From Gonocerus acuteangulatus (taxonomy: Eukaryota; Arthropoda; Insecta; Hemiptera; Coreidae), in NCBI GenBank assembly GCA_946811695.1, contig OX328123.1, forward strand, positions 155,721,580 through 155,785,579: a DNA stretch of 64,000 bases. Direction: 5' to 3'. The position numbers were made by a program, and so were the translations under genes. Positions 55,957 through 64,000 of this stretch are shown here, in pieces (the first letter of the stretch is position 1; every line of letters begins with the position of its first letter). The notes below the pieces were generated by a model. It was given only the letters and a program-made list of their open reading frames with translations, ran no database searches and was not told the origin of the DNA.

Positions 55957-56280
55957 AGTTATAGTTTTGCTTGTATGTATACTTCAGTACTAGGAGCAAT
56001 GTCTTCCTGGCCAGGTAGCCAGTACATAGTTATAGTTTTGCTTGTATGTCTACTTCAGTACTAGGAGCAATGTCTTCCTGGCCAGGTAGCCAGTACATAG
56101 TTATAGTTTTGCTTGTATGTCTACTTCAGTACTAGGAGCAATGTCTTCGTGGCCAGGTAGCCAGTACATAGTTATAGTTTTGCTTGTATGTATACTTCAG
56201 TACTAGGAGCAATGTCTTCGTGGCCAGGTAGCCAGTACATAGTTATAGTTTTGCTTGTATGTCTACTTCAGTACTACAAC
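55892..56280. repeat. 71-bp tandem repeat, five and a half units, in LINE RNase H
   Basis: AGTTTTGCTTGTATG recurs at 55892, 55963, 56034, 56105, 56176 and 56247. Each unit encodes the WLPGHEDI segment again on the minus strand. Units differ by one or two bases. Confidence 0.95.
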
Positions 56281-56637
56281 TACAATTTCTACAGATGAAC
56301 ATTCTCATGGAAAATTTGTTTGAAATAAAATGCATTTTTAAATTGTCTAACATGAAATGAAGCCGGTCTGATGTCATAAGGGGATGATACAGTGGTGAAT
56401 TCACGGATCAGGCCCATCTTTTTCTGGCGCTCTTTCATCGAAAAATGGTCGACACGTGTCCGAGCGCTTTGTCCCATGCGCCTTAGGAGCCGACAAATAA
56501 AATAAAACAGGTTGAAAATTCATTATTTTATATCTTGAGTTTTGAAAATTATATCGGCATGATTTTTTCGCTTATTCACTTGCTTTAGACAGTAGAGTAT
56601 AGGAATAATACAATTGTTACACAACAATTAGTTATAC
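56281..56637. other. Intergenic, no gene seen
   Basis: ORF 56289-56477 (minus) has no motif I recognise. Confidence 0.4.
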
Positions 56638-56690
56638 ATTTTTTTTAAAACGCATCTGCTCCTAGACCATTAGCGCCGGGGAAGCATGGC
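56638..56690 (-). mobile_element. SINE-type 3' tail fragment
   Basis: Minus strand: CCCCGGCGCTAATGGTCTAG, then GAGCAGATGCGTTTTAAAAA. Same tail as SINE A and the 5S SINE. The head upstream is not recognisable. Confidence 0.55.
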
Positions 56691-56849
56691 TACCAGCCTT
56701 TGATTCTTACGATTAGCAAAGACACACTGATCTAGACTCAATGGGTAAATCATTCTTTCTCGGTTTTCCCGAGGATATCAAAATATGTAACAAAAATATG
56801 TATTTATGGCAAAATATACATGAACATCCGTTCCCTACTTATAGCATTA

Positions 56850-56888
56850 GGGGAATGAACGCAACCACGCTAAGATGACGCAGTTATA
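56850..56888 (-). mobile_element. Element E left end, isolated
   Basis: GGAATGAACGCAACCACGCT and AAGATGACGCAGTTAT, inverted left-end signature with changes. Confidence 0.4.
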
Positions 56889-57194
56889 TGTATTTATGGC
56901 AAAATATATAAAAATATGGATTTTTGACAAAATATGTAAAATACCTGTTTGAATGCTTTAAAATCACTTAAAACATGAAGGATTTTATCGAAAATTACGA
57001 TCAGAAAAAAATATGCAAATCCAATAACATCCGTCCCCTACTAATAAAACATGTAAATGTTATAATTCAACTGAACAGACTTACGACAATCTCTTGTACG
57101 ACTGTACATTGCCGGACGGGCCTAGGGGTGAGTTTTCACGTACATACACACTCACAAAAACCTACTTCCTTTCGACCTCACTCACATTCGGACA

Positions 57195-57196
<2 letters not shown>

Positions 57197-57231
<35 letters not shown>
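57197..57231. repeat. (CA)n microsatellite
   Basis: About 17 CA units. Confidence 0.95.
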
Positions 57232-57232
<1 letters not shown>

Positions 57233-57356
57233 ATGCATTGTCACACTGAATATTTAATTATTCGTGCGAGTTTAATTTAATTTATTATTTCAGTTTTCTC
57301 CGAAGATTTAATCAATAATATTTGTTTTTGTGGCAGGAGGTCGATAAAGCCATCTT

Positions 57357-57411
57357 TTACCCGACATGTTTCGTGCCTTTTTGTCGCATCTTTTCAGGGG
57401 CTTTCCTTGTC
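57357..57411 (-). ncRNA. Hammerhead-like motif, decayed type-1
   Basis: Minus strand CCC, CTGAAAA (G8 lost), a damaged stem II, GAAAC-AT-GTC, GGG. The neighbourhood AGGAGGTCGATAAAGCC matches the PLE 3' region at 60900-61005. Confidence 0.4.
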
Positions 57412-57467
57412 ATATCAGGAAGTCCCTCTCGTCATGAAAACTATATATTGAGTCATCTTTCAGAAGA

Positions 57468-57470
<3 letters not shown>

Positions 57471-57548
<78 letters not shown>
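57471..57548. repeat. (GT)n(TA)n microsatellite
   Basis: About 13 GT units passing into about 25 TA units. Confidence 0.95.
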
Positions 57549-57550
<2 letters not shown>

Positions 57551-57618
57551 CAAAGATGGATTATTTGGGATTCAGCTAAAAAAAAACCTCAATACGATTT
57601 TTGTAAAAAAAATCTATA

Positions 57619-57660
57619 TTCAGGACGTTTCGGCTAATCTTTGGTAGCCTTCGCCAGCAA
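57619..57660 (-). ncRNA. Hammerhead-like motif, palindrome left arm
   Basis: Minus strand CTGGCGA (A6 changed to G), A, GGCTAC-CAAAGA-TTAGCC, GAAACGTCC. Likely inactive. Confidence 0.45.
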
Positions 57661-57704
57661 TGAAAGTGCCGACCACCCTTGTGGAATTGTCCCTCCCGGC
57701 ACTT

Positions 57705-57752
57705 TCATTGCTGACGAAGGCTAACAAAGATTAGCCGAAACGTCCTGAATAT
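57705..57752 (+). ncRNA. Hammerhead-like motif, palindrome right arm
   Basis: CTGACGA 57711-57717, one A, stem II GGCTAA-CAAAGA-TTAGCC (perfect), GAAACGTC to 57744. Core residues intact. Stem I is weaker here than at 39275. Confidence 0.55.
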
Positions 57753-57849
57753 AGATTTTTTTACAAAACTCGTATTGAGGTTTTTTTTTAGCTGAATCCC
57801 AAATAATCCATCTTTGCTTATCACCTCGACGGCTATCTATCTAATCATC

Positions 57850-57850
<1 letters not shown>

Positions 57851-57900
<50 letters not shown>
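57851..57900. repeat. (TA)n microsatellite
   Basis: About 24 TA units. Confidence 0.95.
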
Positions 57901-57903
<3 letters not shown>

Positions 57904-57985
57904 ATATTTCTCATCGGCACCTCCGGATTACGTCATAATTCCGACGTCTTAAGCGGGTTTCCTCCCTATGAAGGGACGGACGAAA
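57901..57985 (+). mobile_element. Element E 3' fragment
   Basis: TCATCGGCACCTCCGGATTA, then CTTAAGCGGGTTTCCTCCC. Same order after a TA tract as in complete E copies. Confidence 0.5.
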
Positions 57986-58494
57986 CTCGGATCTTGGACA
58001 TACTGTTATCGTGGTCAGAAATTGCCACGTCTCAGTTTATCGTGATATTCAACAAGAGCGTATATGCTGACAAGGACAAGACGACACCTGAGACCTGTGC
58101 TCTTGGCAAACACGAGAGAGAGAGAAGCGGAAGGAGCCACTCACAGCACCCCTTTGAGGGACAAAGGATGGTTAGGGACCATCACAAAGGACTTCCGCTG
58201 GGGTTGGAAGGACCCGAGTCCAAGCTCATTCAAGACAGGAAATGTGGATTTCTATGCTTTTATACACCAAGCAGTGGTTGGAAAAGGTGAAGCAAGCTTT
58301 CCAAACACCCCTTTGTCATCAAACTGTCTCAACGAGAATTCATATTGCAATAATTCCACGTGCATAACTAATTATTCACTGAAGGTCATATTTGAGATTT
58401 GGAAAAGTCATAAAATAAAATTACTAATAATAATTTTAATCAAGCATCTACAAAAAAACGTTTATTTTAAAAAAAATATTTTTTAAACGTTTTT
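57986..58494. other. Intergenic, no gene seen
   Basis: Two overlapping plus-strand ORFs (57814-58290 and 58064-58486); the first starts in the TA tract. Slightly coding-like composition but no domain recognised. Confidence 0.4.
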
Positions 58495-58825
58495 TGGGAT
58501 TAAAATTTTTAGCGCTTTCTTCAGAAGGAAAGTAGCTACTAAGATTGCACTCATGACGGAATTTTTGAAAAATGTCTGAAGAGAAAGATTTGTTATAAAA
58601 ATGAACTAAATCGGTTGATTAGAAGGGGGGGGGGGGGTTACTCCGGACAGAAATTACTAATTTCCTTATACTGGTTGTATTGTAACGAAACTATTTATAC
58701 GTCCTGGCTATATAATTAGAAATAAGTGTGAAAATGAACTAAATCGGTCTATTGGAAGGGGGAGGGGGGTGTTACTTTGTATTATGTTTGGTTTGAATTC
58801 TTCCGCCAAACGTAGGTTCGCGAAA
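58495..58825. repeat. Repeat family Q, copy 2
   Basis: TTTTAGCGCTTTCTTCAGAAG and TGCACTCATGACGGAATTTT match 51380-51440; two further units with TAAATCGGT and G-runs follow. Confidence 0.65.
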
Positions 58826-59320
58826 CTCATCAAGATAAATAGACGAAAATGTATAGCTTTGTGTATTTAGTACGTAGTGTAGTACCCCGCATACACAAAA
58901 CTCTGGAAGGAAATTAATTACAAAATTAATAATTAAAACAGCTGCTCATAAAAAAATGCATTAGAGTAGAACAATTTATGTTTTTATTTTATGTATCTAT
59001 ATAGGCTATTTTAAGCAAATTATTCAGGAATGCACTTGACACTACTTAATTCTGAGGAAAGTGCTTAGTTATGCAGATCCAGCGTGACGGACTTTTTCTA
59101 CTGTTATTTTGCAACTTAAAACATAAAAGTTTTAAAGTAATTGTTATTAAAATGCTTAATAGCAAAAGGTTTAAATGAATAACTTAAAGCTACTAATGTT
59201 CAATTTTTGTTTTGTATCAACAAATATATATCAGTAAATAAACAAAATTATATATTTAAACAAAGAACATTATATTCATTTTGAAGAATTAATTAAATTA
59301 AAATTTGAAATTATATGTAT
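58826..59320. other. AT-rich, no gene seen
   Basis: Nothing supportable. Confidence 0.4.
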
Positions 59321-59566
59321 AATCATTTAATATATACTTTAAGGTTGGAAAGGCTCTTTCAGCATTTACTTGAGTAGCTGGGCTGGGGGTGTAGGATATC
59401 TATAATCATTTAATATATACTTTAAGGTTGGAAAGGCTCTTTCAACACTTACTTGAGTAGCTGGGCTGGGGGTGTAGGATATCTATAATCATTTAATATA
59501 TACTTTAAGGTTGGAAAGGCTCTTTCAGCATTTACTTGAGTAGCTGGGCTAGGGGTGTAGGATAAG
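59321..59566. repeat. 83-bp tandem repeat, three units
   Basis: AATCATTTAATATATAC recurs at 59321, 59404 and 59487. Units almost identical, each with GAGTAGCTGGGCTGGGGGTG. Confidence 0.95.
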
Positions 59567-60947
59567 TCCTAGTTAATATAGCTATGGAGGTGTGTATTTT
59601 CTTTCTTGTCAGAATTCCAAGTATTGTAAACCAACGAAACTCTATAATTCTTGAATAAAATACCGAAAACATTTATTTAACATTGAAAAAATAGAAGTAT
59701 TACATTAACTTTTATTTTCATGTACTGAATTTTAGGAGTTCCTAAATAACTTTTATTCTTAAAACTTTTTTAAAAAAAAGTTTTTTTTTTTAACTTATAA
59801 AATGAAAATATTTTTTTAACAGTTAAATGTTAAATTTTTCGATAAAAATAACTGTTTCGATCCTTGATTTAAACAATTCATGTGCGGATGAAGACCAAGC
59901 TTTGAGTGCATACACCATCACAAATAGCTCTTTAATCTCTTAAGACATAGATAATTTTAAGAGATTGAAGGTAAATAAAGAGGTAAAGGTTTACAATAAA
60001 ATAGAAAATAATTATTTCTAATTTTATTATAAAGCATTAGCTTGACTGGATATTTCTTAATTTCGGAGGAAGGAAATTGAAGAAAACTTCTTAAAAAAAT
60101 TCCACTCCTTTACCGTTATCTGTGATATTTTTCTTGAAAGGAGGCAGTGTTAATACCCAGATTCTTAAAGGTTTGTGCTCTTCTTCCTTATATCAAAATG
60201 TTTGTTATAATCCTTTTTTGTAATTTTAAAATTTCCTTGGTTTGTGATTTATTTCCCCTCGATCTAAAATAAAATACGTTGAAATAAATGTCATTCCTTA
60301 AATAATTGAAATCTTTATCGGACAAGTACGGGGGGGGGGGATTAGATTTTGAAGAAATTGCTTTATAGATGTGGTTCCAGTAAGTATGGTATATGATGTT
60401 TTGCATAATTTCTTACTATATTTTAAAAAAAAAAAGTCAATTCAATTTTAAATAAAGAGAGATTATTAAATAAATAACGATTTTGTACAAATAAAAAACA
60501 CCCACGAAAGAAAATTAATATCCGTCCTTATAAGAGTAAAATACTAAATTTATTTATTTCTTTATTTACGGAGCCTCACAACGGCAAGGTAATTTCCTCT
60601 CATACAAATAATCAATAAAAACTGTATGAAGGGTAAAGAATATAAATTCATTATATTCAATTTCTGAAAAAAAAATTAATAAAAAAAAAAAAAATAATAT
60701 TATTATAAAATAAAATAAATAATTAAATCAAACCAAATAATTGATTTCATAATTTAATGTATAGAATATAACAAAATAAAGAATGACAAATTGCGATATT
60801 AATAAATAATATTTTTTTTTATTGCAAGAAGAAAATCATTATTGCGTGTAAATTGTAGGATATTTAATATAAACACTTTATTTTCTTATTTTCGTGGTAG
60901 GCGGAAGGTCAACAAATAAAATCTTCAACACTCAGTATCACCAACTT
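59567..60947. other. AT-rich, no gene seen
   Basis: Long AT-rich stretch. The 72-codon minus ORF at 60188-60406 has no motif. Confidence 0.45.
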
Positions 60948-61006
60948 TATTTCATCCCTACATGTTTCACACCTTTATTGGTGCCTCTTCAGGGGAAAAA
61001 ATAAAA
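60948..61006 (-). ncRNA. Hammerhead ribozyme-like motif, PLE 3' region
   Basis: Minus strand: TTTATTTTTTCCC, CTGAAGA, one G, stem II GCACC-AATAAA-GGTGT, GAAAC-AT-GTA, GGGATGAAATAAA. The core (CUGANGA, GAAA) is intact. Stem I pairs over 13 positions with one U-U mismatch and one G-U. Stem III is two pairs with a 2-nt loop. It lies ~215 bp after the stop of the PLE fragment on the same strand, where PLE terminal repeats carry such motifs. Confidence 0.65.
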
Positions 61007-61218
61007 CTTACAGCCTACACCTGAGGAGGATAACCTTCCACCAGTACGGCCACGTCTAGAATGATCATGGTCTGAAAGAATTCAATATGGCGAAAAATAA
61101 ACAGCTGATCGATAATCGATGTGTCATACCTTCAAAAATGTTTAAAAATGAATTTCCAGAAGAAATATAGTCCTAACAATTAAAACCATCTTCCCACCTT
61201 CAACATAAAAACATAATT

Positions 61219-61692
61219 TTACTTTTTGTCAAATAAGTTAATAAAAATAGTATTTAAATGTAGTATTTCCGTTTTTTTATTTACCACTTTTTTCCTATTT
61301 TTTATGATATGGATATTTTCCTTTATTCTTCTTTTCAATCTATTTCTTTCTTTACCTAATGTGCTAATATTTTCAAAATCAAAACTATGTTTATATTTTA
61401 TAGCATGATAAGCCAACGCTGTTTTATTCTCTCCTTTATCAATACTTTGCGCATGCTGTATAATTCGTTTTCTAAGTAACTGTTCCGATTCCCCTATATA
61501 TGATTTATTGCAACTATTGCAGTTAATTTTGTAGATATTGTATTTAGTTTCTTTTAATTTTAATTTATCTTTAATATGACTAAAGCTATTTTTTATTCTG
61601 TTGTCATATTTCCAAGATATCCTGCCTATATCTTTACATATATGTCTTATTTTGTTGGAAATTATTGGGTTATAATTGAAGCCAAAATAATT
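61219..61692 (-). pseudogene. Penelope-like element C-terminus, GIY-YIG endonuclease
   Basis: 157 codons open from an upstream TGA to TAA at 61219-61221. Numbered from the first codon, YNIYKI spans 51-56 (the GIY half, with N for G), C58 and C61 form the CxxC insert, YIG is 65-67, R74 and R76 follow in LLRKRI, and H80 and H96 are retained. This layout is typical of the GIY-YIG domain at the C-terminus of Penelope-like elements, which nicks target DNA. Upstream residues (RISWKYDNRIKNSFSHIKDK) fit the linker after the RT. The RT itself is missing: the frame is cut upstream near a (CA)n tract. Confidence 0.75.
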
Positions 61693-61724
61693 TCAATTTT
61701 GAAGCCTCTCCTGACACAACCACG

Positions 61725-61765
61725 CACACACACACATACACGCACGTGCGCGCACACACTCACAC
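61725..61765. repeat. (CA)n-like microsatellite
   Basis: Imperfect CA/CACG tract. Confidence 0.85.
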
Positions 61766-62097
61766 AAAACATACATTTAAACTCGTTTCATTGGCGCATA
61801 CACGGTAGGTTGTGTCATATTTTGTCAACAAGTTTTATTTTATGTAAGTGTTGTAAAATGGTAACAATGTGAGGGCTTTGTTCGGAAAATAGTTCAGACG
61901 TGTGATATGGTATAAAAATACTAAATGATACTACTAATTGTGAAAGCTATTCAAACAATTAGCACAAAACTGAACGCAAAGAAATGTAAATTAAAATCAA
62001 AAATATATAAAACTAAAAAGTCCGTGCGGTTCCGTTCATATCCCTAGTCTAATTTGGAAAGATTAAAATAGAAGCAGTTATTATTTTGGTTCCACCA

Positions 62098-62265
62098 GTC
62101 TTTTTTTTTTAATTAATTATTATAATGGCGTGTCAACCCTTAAGGACACTAACGCCATTCCTGTGAGTAGTAAAGTCTTGAAAGGTCATGATTTACAATC
62201 TTACCTGGAAGGGTCTGCTACACTAGAAACGAACCCGCTAGTGACAAGGTCTTGGAATCTTGGAA
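62098..62265 (-). mobile_element. tRNA-like SINE, family D, inside element E
   Basis: Minus strand: CTAGCGGGTTCGTTTCTAGT (B-box-like), AGACCCTTCCAGGTAAG, then a 3' end AATGGCGTTAGTGTCC...GACACGCCATT that folds as a hairpin, next to poly-A. The 3' end is similar in layout to the A/5S tail (GGCGCTAAT...GCGCC). Confidence 0.55.
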
Positions 62266-63002
62266 ATCCATATCTCTAACATTAAATTGTTTTTCCTATT
62301 TTTCTTAACGTGTTTTATTTTCAAATACATTATCCAACAATAAGCAATTAAAAAATAACAAGGAATAAAAAAAAGACAAAAAGAATAAGCGAAATCAATT
62401 ACTTTTAAGTTTTAAGCTCTTATTTCTCCGATTGACATCGCCTAATCAAAACTTTCATTAGAACCTGTTTTGTAGAGCATTTAATAAGCTTTCTAATGGT
62501 ATTCTTCCGTTTACCAAGATTCTCAACCTTTTTCGAGATATTAAGGAAAGTATACCAAGTTACCAAAACTTTTTATGTCTGTTAATAAAATATTTTATTC
62601 TAACCCTTCCTAAACTCCAAACGTAACAAAAATTTCAACATATTAGTTTTAATGAAAGTAGAACATGCAGAAAATGTTTCAACTGAATCCCATGATTCTA
62701 AGTACCCAAACCAAAAACGGTATTCAAAAACTATCTTTCCAATTTTCTCGAAAACGGTTAAAGCTATCGCCTTGAAAATGGTTTCATTCGTTTTCCTAGC
62801 CCAAGAAGCCTATAAAACGAGTACTTACAAGCATATTAAGTAAGCGTAACGATTTTTTTCGCGCGAATTTCGCCCCAAACGCCATCTTCCAGTGGGCGGA
62901 TTCTGCTGGTTAACGAACATGACCTTTTAAATTGGACGACGGATTTTTGTACCAAATTTCATCACAATCGGACCATTAGGGAAGCCAGAAATGAGCGAAA
63001 AG

Positions 63003-63006
<4 letters not shown>

Positions 63007-63052
<46 letters not shown>
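63007..63052. repeat. (TA)n microsatellite in element E
   Basis: About 23 TA units. Confidence 0.95.
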
Positions 63053-63055
<3 letters not shown>

Positions 63056-63193
63056 AATTTGAACCACCGTTATTTTCGGTCTCTAGGGGTTCTGAAACGC
63101 GAAATTTTCTAGTCGGCACTTTCGGATTGTTTCATTGTATCAACCTTATAAGCGGGGTTCCTCCCTATGGGGGAGGGAGGAACCGCGCTAAAA

Positions 63194-63541
63194 GGGCACA
63201 TATGGACGAAGGTAACCTTGGCTGGAGTCAGGTATCTCCTACTGCGCCTATGTGATAAGGTATTGTTATCTTACAATCCATCTACGCATAATTCATTGAA
63301 TATTACAGTTACAGGGATGCTTCGTTATACATTCTTATTCAATCCTTCCATCACTTTCAAATTGTATATTTTTTTGAAATTTTCCTAAATTCGAACAATG
63401 CCTCATGATTGCTTTTCAAGAGTAAGTCCGAATAGATTTAGGTAATGATAGAATCATTCAATAATTTTATCATCACACTAATTGACATTTTTTATGTTAA
63501 CGTACTGTATAATATGATTATTTTCGCTACTCCCTAAGCGA
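63194..63541. other. Intergenic, no gene seen
   Basis: No supportable feature; 5' flank of the tRNA gene. Confidence 0.4.
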
Positions 63542-63623
63542 GCAGTCGTGGCCGAGTGGTTAAGGCGTCTGACTAGAAATCAGATTCCCTCTGGGAGCGT
63601 AGGTTCGAGTCCTACCGACTGCG
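63542..63623 (+). tRNA. tRNA-Ser (AGA)
   Basis: 82 nt with all parts of a class II tRNA. Acceptor GCAGTCG pairs with CGACTGC, discriminator G. D-arm and A-box TGGCCGAGTGGTTAAGG. Anticodon stem TCTGA with TCAGA around CTAGAAA, so the anticodon is AGA at 63575-63577. Long variable arm with CCC...GGG. T-arm GTAGG-TTCGAGT-CCTAC contains the B-box. A T-run starts four bases after the end, as expected for RNA polymerase III. No poly-A or target duplication, so not a SINE. Confidence 0.97.
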
Positions 63624-63628
63624 AGAAT

Positions 63629-63638
63629 TTTTTTTTCC
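63629..63638 (+). terminator. Pol III termination T-run
   Basis: Run of nine T shortly after the tRNA-Ser 3' end. Confidence 0.8.
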
Positions 63639-63639
63639 G

Positions 63640-63938
63640 TTTTTTCCTTCCTAAAACAGTTAGGTACATTTTTATACTTAATAAGTGAAATATTAAGATT
63701 TTATATCAATTATTTAACGACAGGGAAGTCAAACATTCAGAGATAGAAATTGATAAGGTCGAAACATCATATTTTCAAGACATATATATATAAAAAAAAA
63801 AAAAACAATCAATAAGAGATTGGAGTAATGATGTCCGTCACACAGGAGCTGCATACCTAAGCAGATTCCTCATCAAGGTGAAGGTGGATATTGCATGCCA
63901 TATTATTCAAGTTTAAACTTACTACTAAATAAATATAA
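63640..63938. other. Intergenic, no gene seen
   Basis: A-run near 63793-63805; nothing else. Confidence 0.4.
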
Positions 63939-63939
63939 A

Positions 63940-64000
63940 TGGTCAGATTTTCATGAAATTTCGTAAAAAAATCTTTCGACTAATTTGAAAGGTCAAGTTC
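63940..64000 (-). mobile_element. Element E fragment, runs off window
   Basis: TTTTCATGAAATTTCGTAAA and AATTTGAAAGGTCAAGTTC match the minus strand of internal E sequence (as at 24060-24115). Confidence 0.6.

Larger units (their letters stand above)
57547..57820. repeat. 274-bp palindrome of two family P ends
   Basis: Arms 57547-57671 and 57698-57820 are inverted copies with few differences, around a ~26-nt centre; the inner stem is GAAAGTGCCG with CGGCACTTTC. Each arm contains TTTTTGTAAAAAAAATC (or its inverse) and one hammerhead-like motif. TA tracts abut both outer edges. Confidence 0.9.
62016..63193 (+). mobile_element. Element E, copy 4, with nested SINE
   Basis: Left end shortened (AAAAGTCCG joins TGCGGTTCCGTTC); right end hairpin and GGAGGAACCGCGCTAAAA intact. 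Closest to copy 1. TA tract 63007-63052. Confidence 0.75.

Noticed and set aside
57814..58290. 158-codon ORF
   Set aside because: Begins in the TA tract and element E fragment; the remainder has no domain and overlaps another ORF in a second frame.

Overview
The window reads as repeat-dense, AT-rich nuclear DNA of an arthropod-like animal. No intron-bearing host protein gene could be recognised in 64 kb. The only clearly intact, conventional host-type gene is a tRNA-Ser(AGA) at 63542-63623. Everything else that can be supported is transposable-element sequence, tandem repeats or long (TA)n microsatellites. The arthropod guess rests on the ORF at 10487-12268, which I recognise as a high-copy uncharacterised arthropod protein family, on 5S- and tRNA-derived SINEs, on Penelope-like retroelement pieces, and on repeats carrying the motif that reads like FHQNR...EQTD. 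Species cannot be named.

Layout. 0.6-9.6 kb: SINE copies, a 706-bp inverted-repeat element, a Penelope-like (PLE) derivative, a poly-A-cored inverted-repeat element, a PLE foldback and 123-bp tandem repeats. 10.0-12.5 kb: a DNA transposon with ~105-114 bp terminal inverted repeats (TIRs) around one ORF broken by two opposite homopolymer indels. 13-24 kb: four copies of a MITE family (here M1) with perfect or near-perfect 8-bp target duplications, a SINE, a LINE-derived 73-bp tandem array, a 472-bp MITE and a pogo-like relic. 24-32 kb: a repeat family (here E) that always carries a (TA)n tract near its 3' end, two copies lying head to tail; a 5S-rRNA-derived SINE; nested tRNA SINEs. 32-34 kb: a palindrome and a 35-bp minisatellite with a 7-mer higher-order repeat. 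35-44 kb: more M1, 5S-SINE and PLE copies, a LINE 3' end, G/C-run foldbacks, and a TTAA-flanked piggyBac-like MITE. 44.9-47.3 kb: a 60/63-bp satellite that passes into 148-bp composite units containing the end of an adjoining M1 MITE. 48-64 kb: M1, E, SINE, LINE RNase H and PLE GIY-YIG remnants, several tandem arrays, then the tRNA.

The most interesting signals are: (1) about ten hammerhead-ribozyme-like motifs (CUGANGA, stem II, GAAAC, minimal stem III), one just downstream of a PLE GIY-YIG domain and two inside a 274-bp palindrome; (2) a 5S-derived SINE and a tRNA-derived SINE that end in the same ~35-nt tail, which also ends a LINE fragment; (3) the M1 family with eight copies; (4) a satellite that captured a MITE end; and (5) tandem arrays seeded inside LINE 3' ends. 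There is no operon or pathway here: the parts interact as a nested history of insertions.
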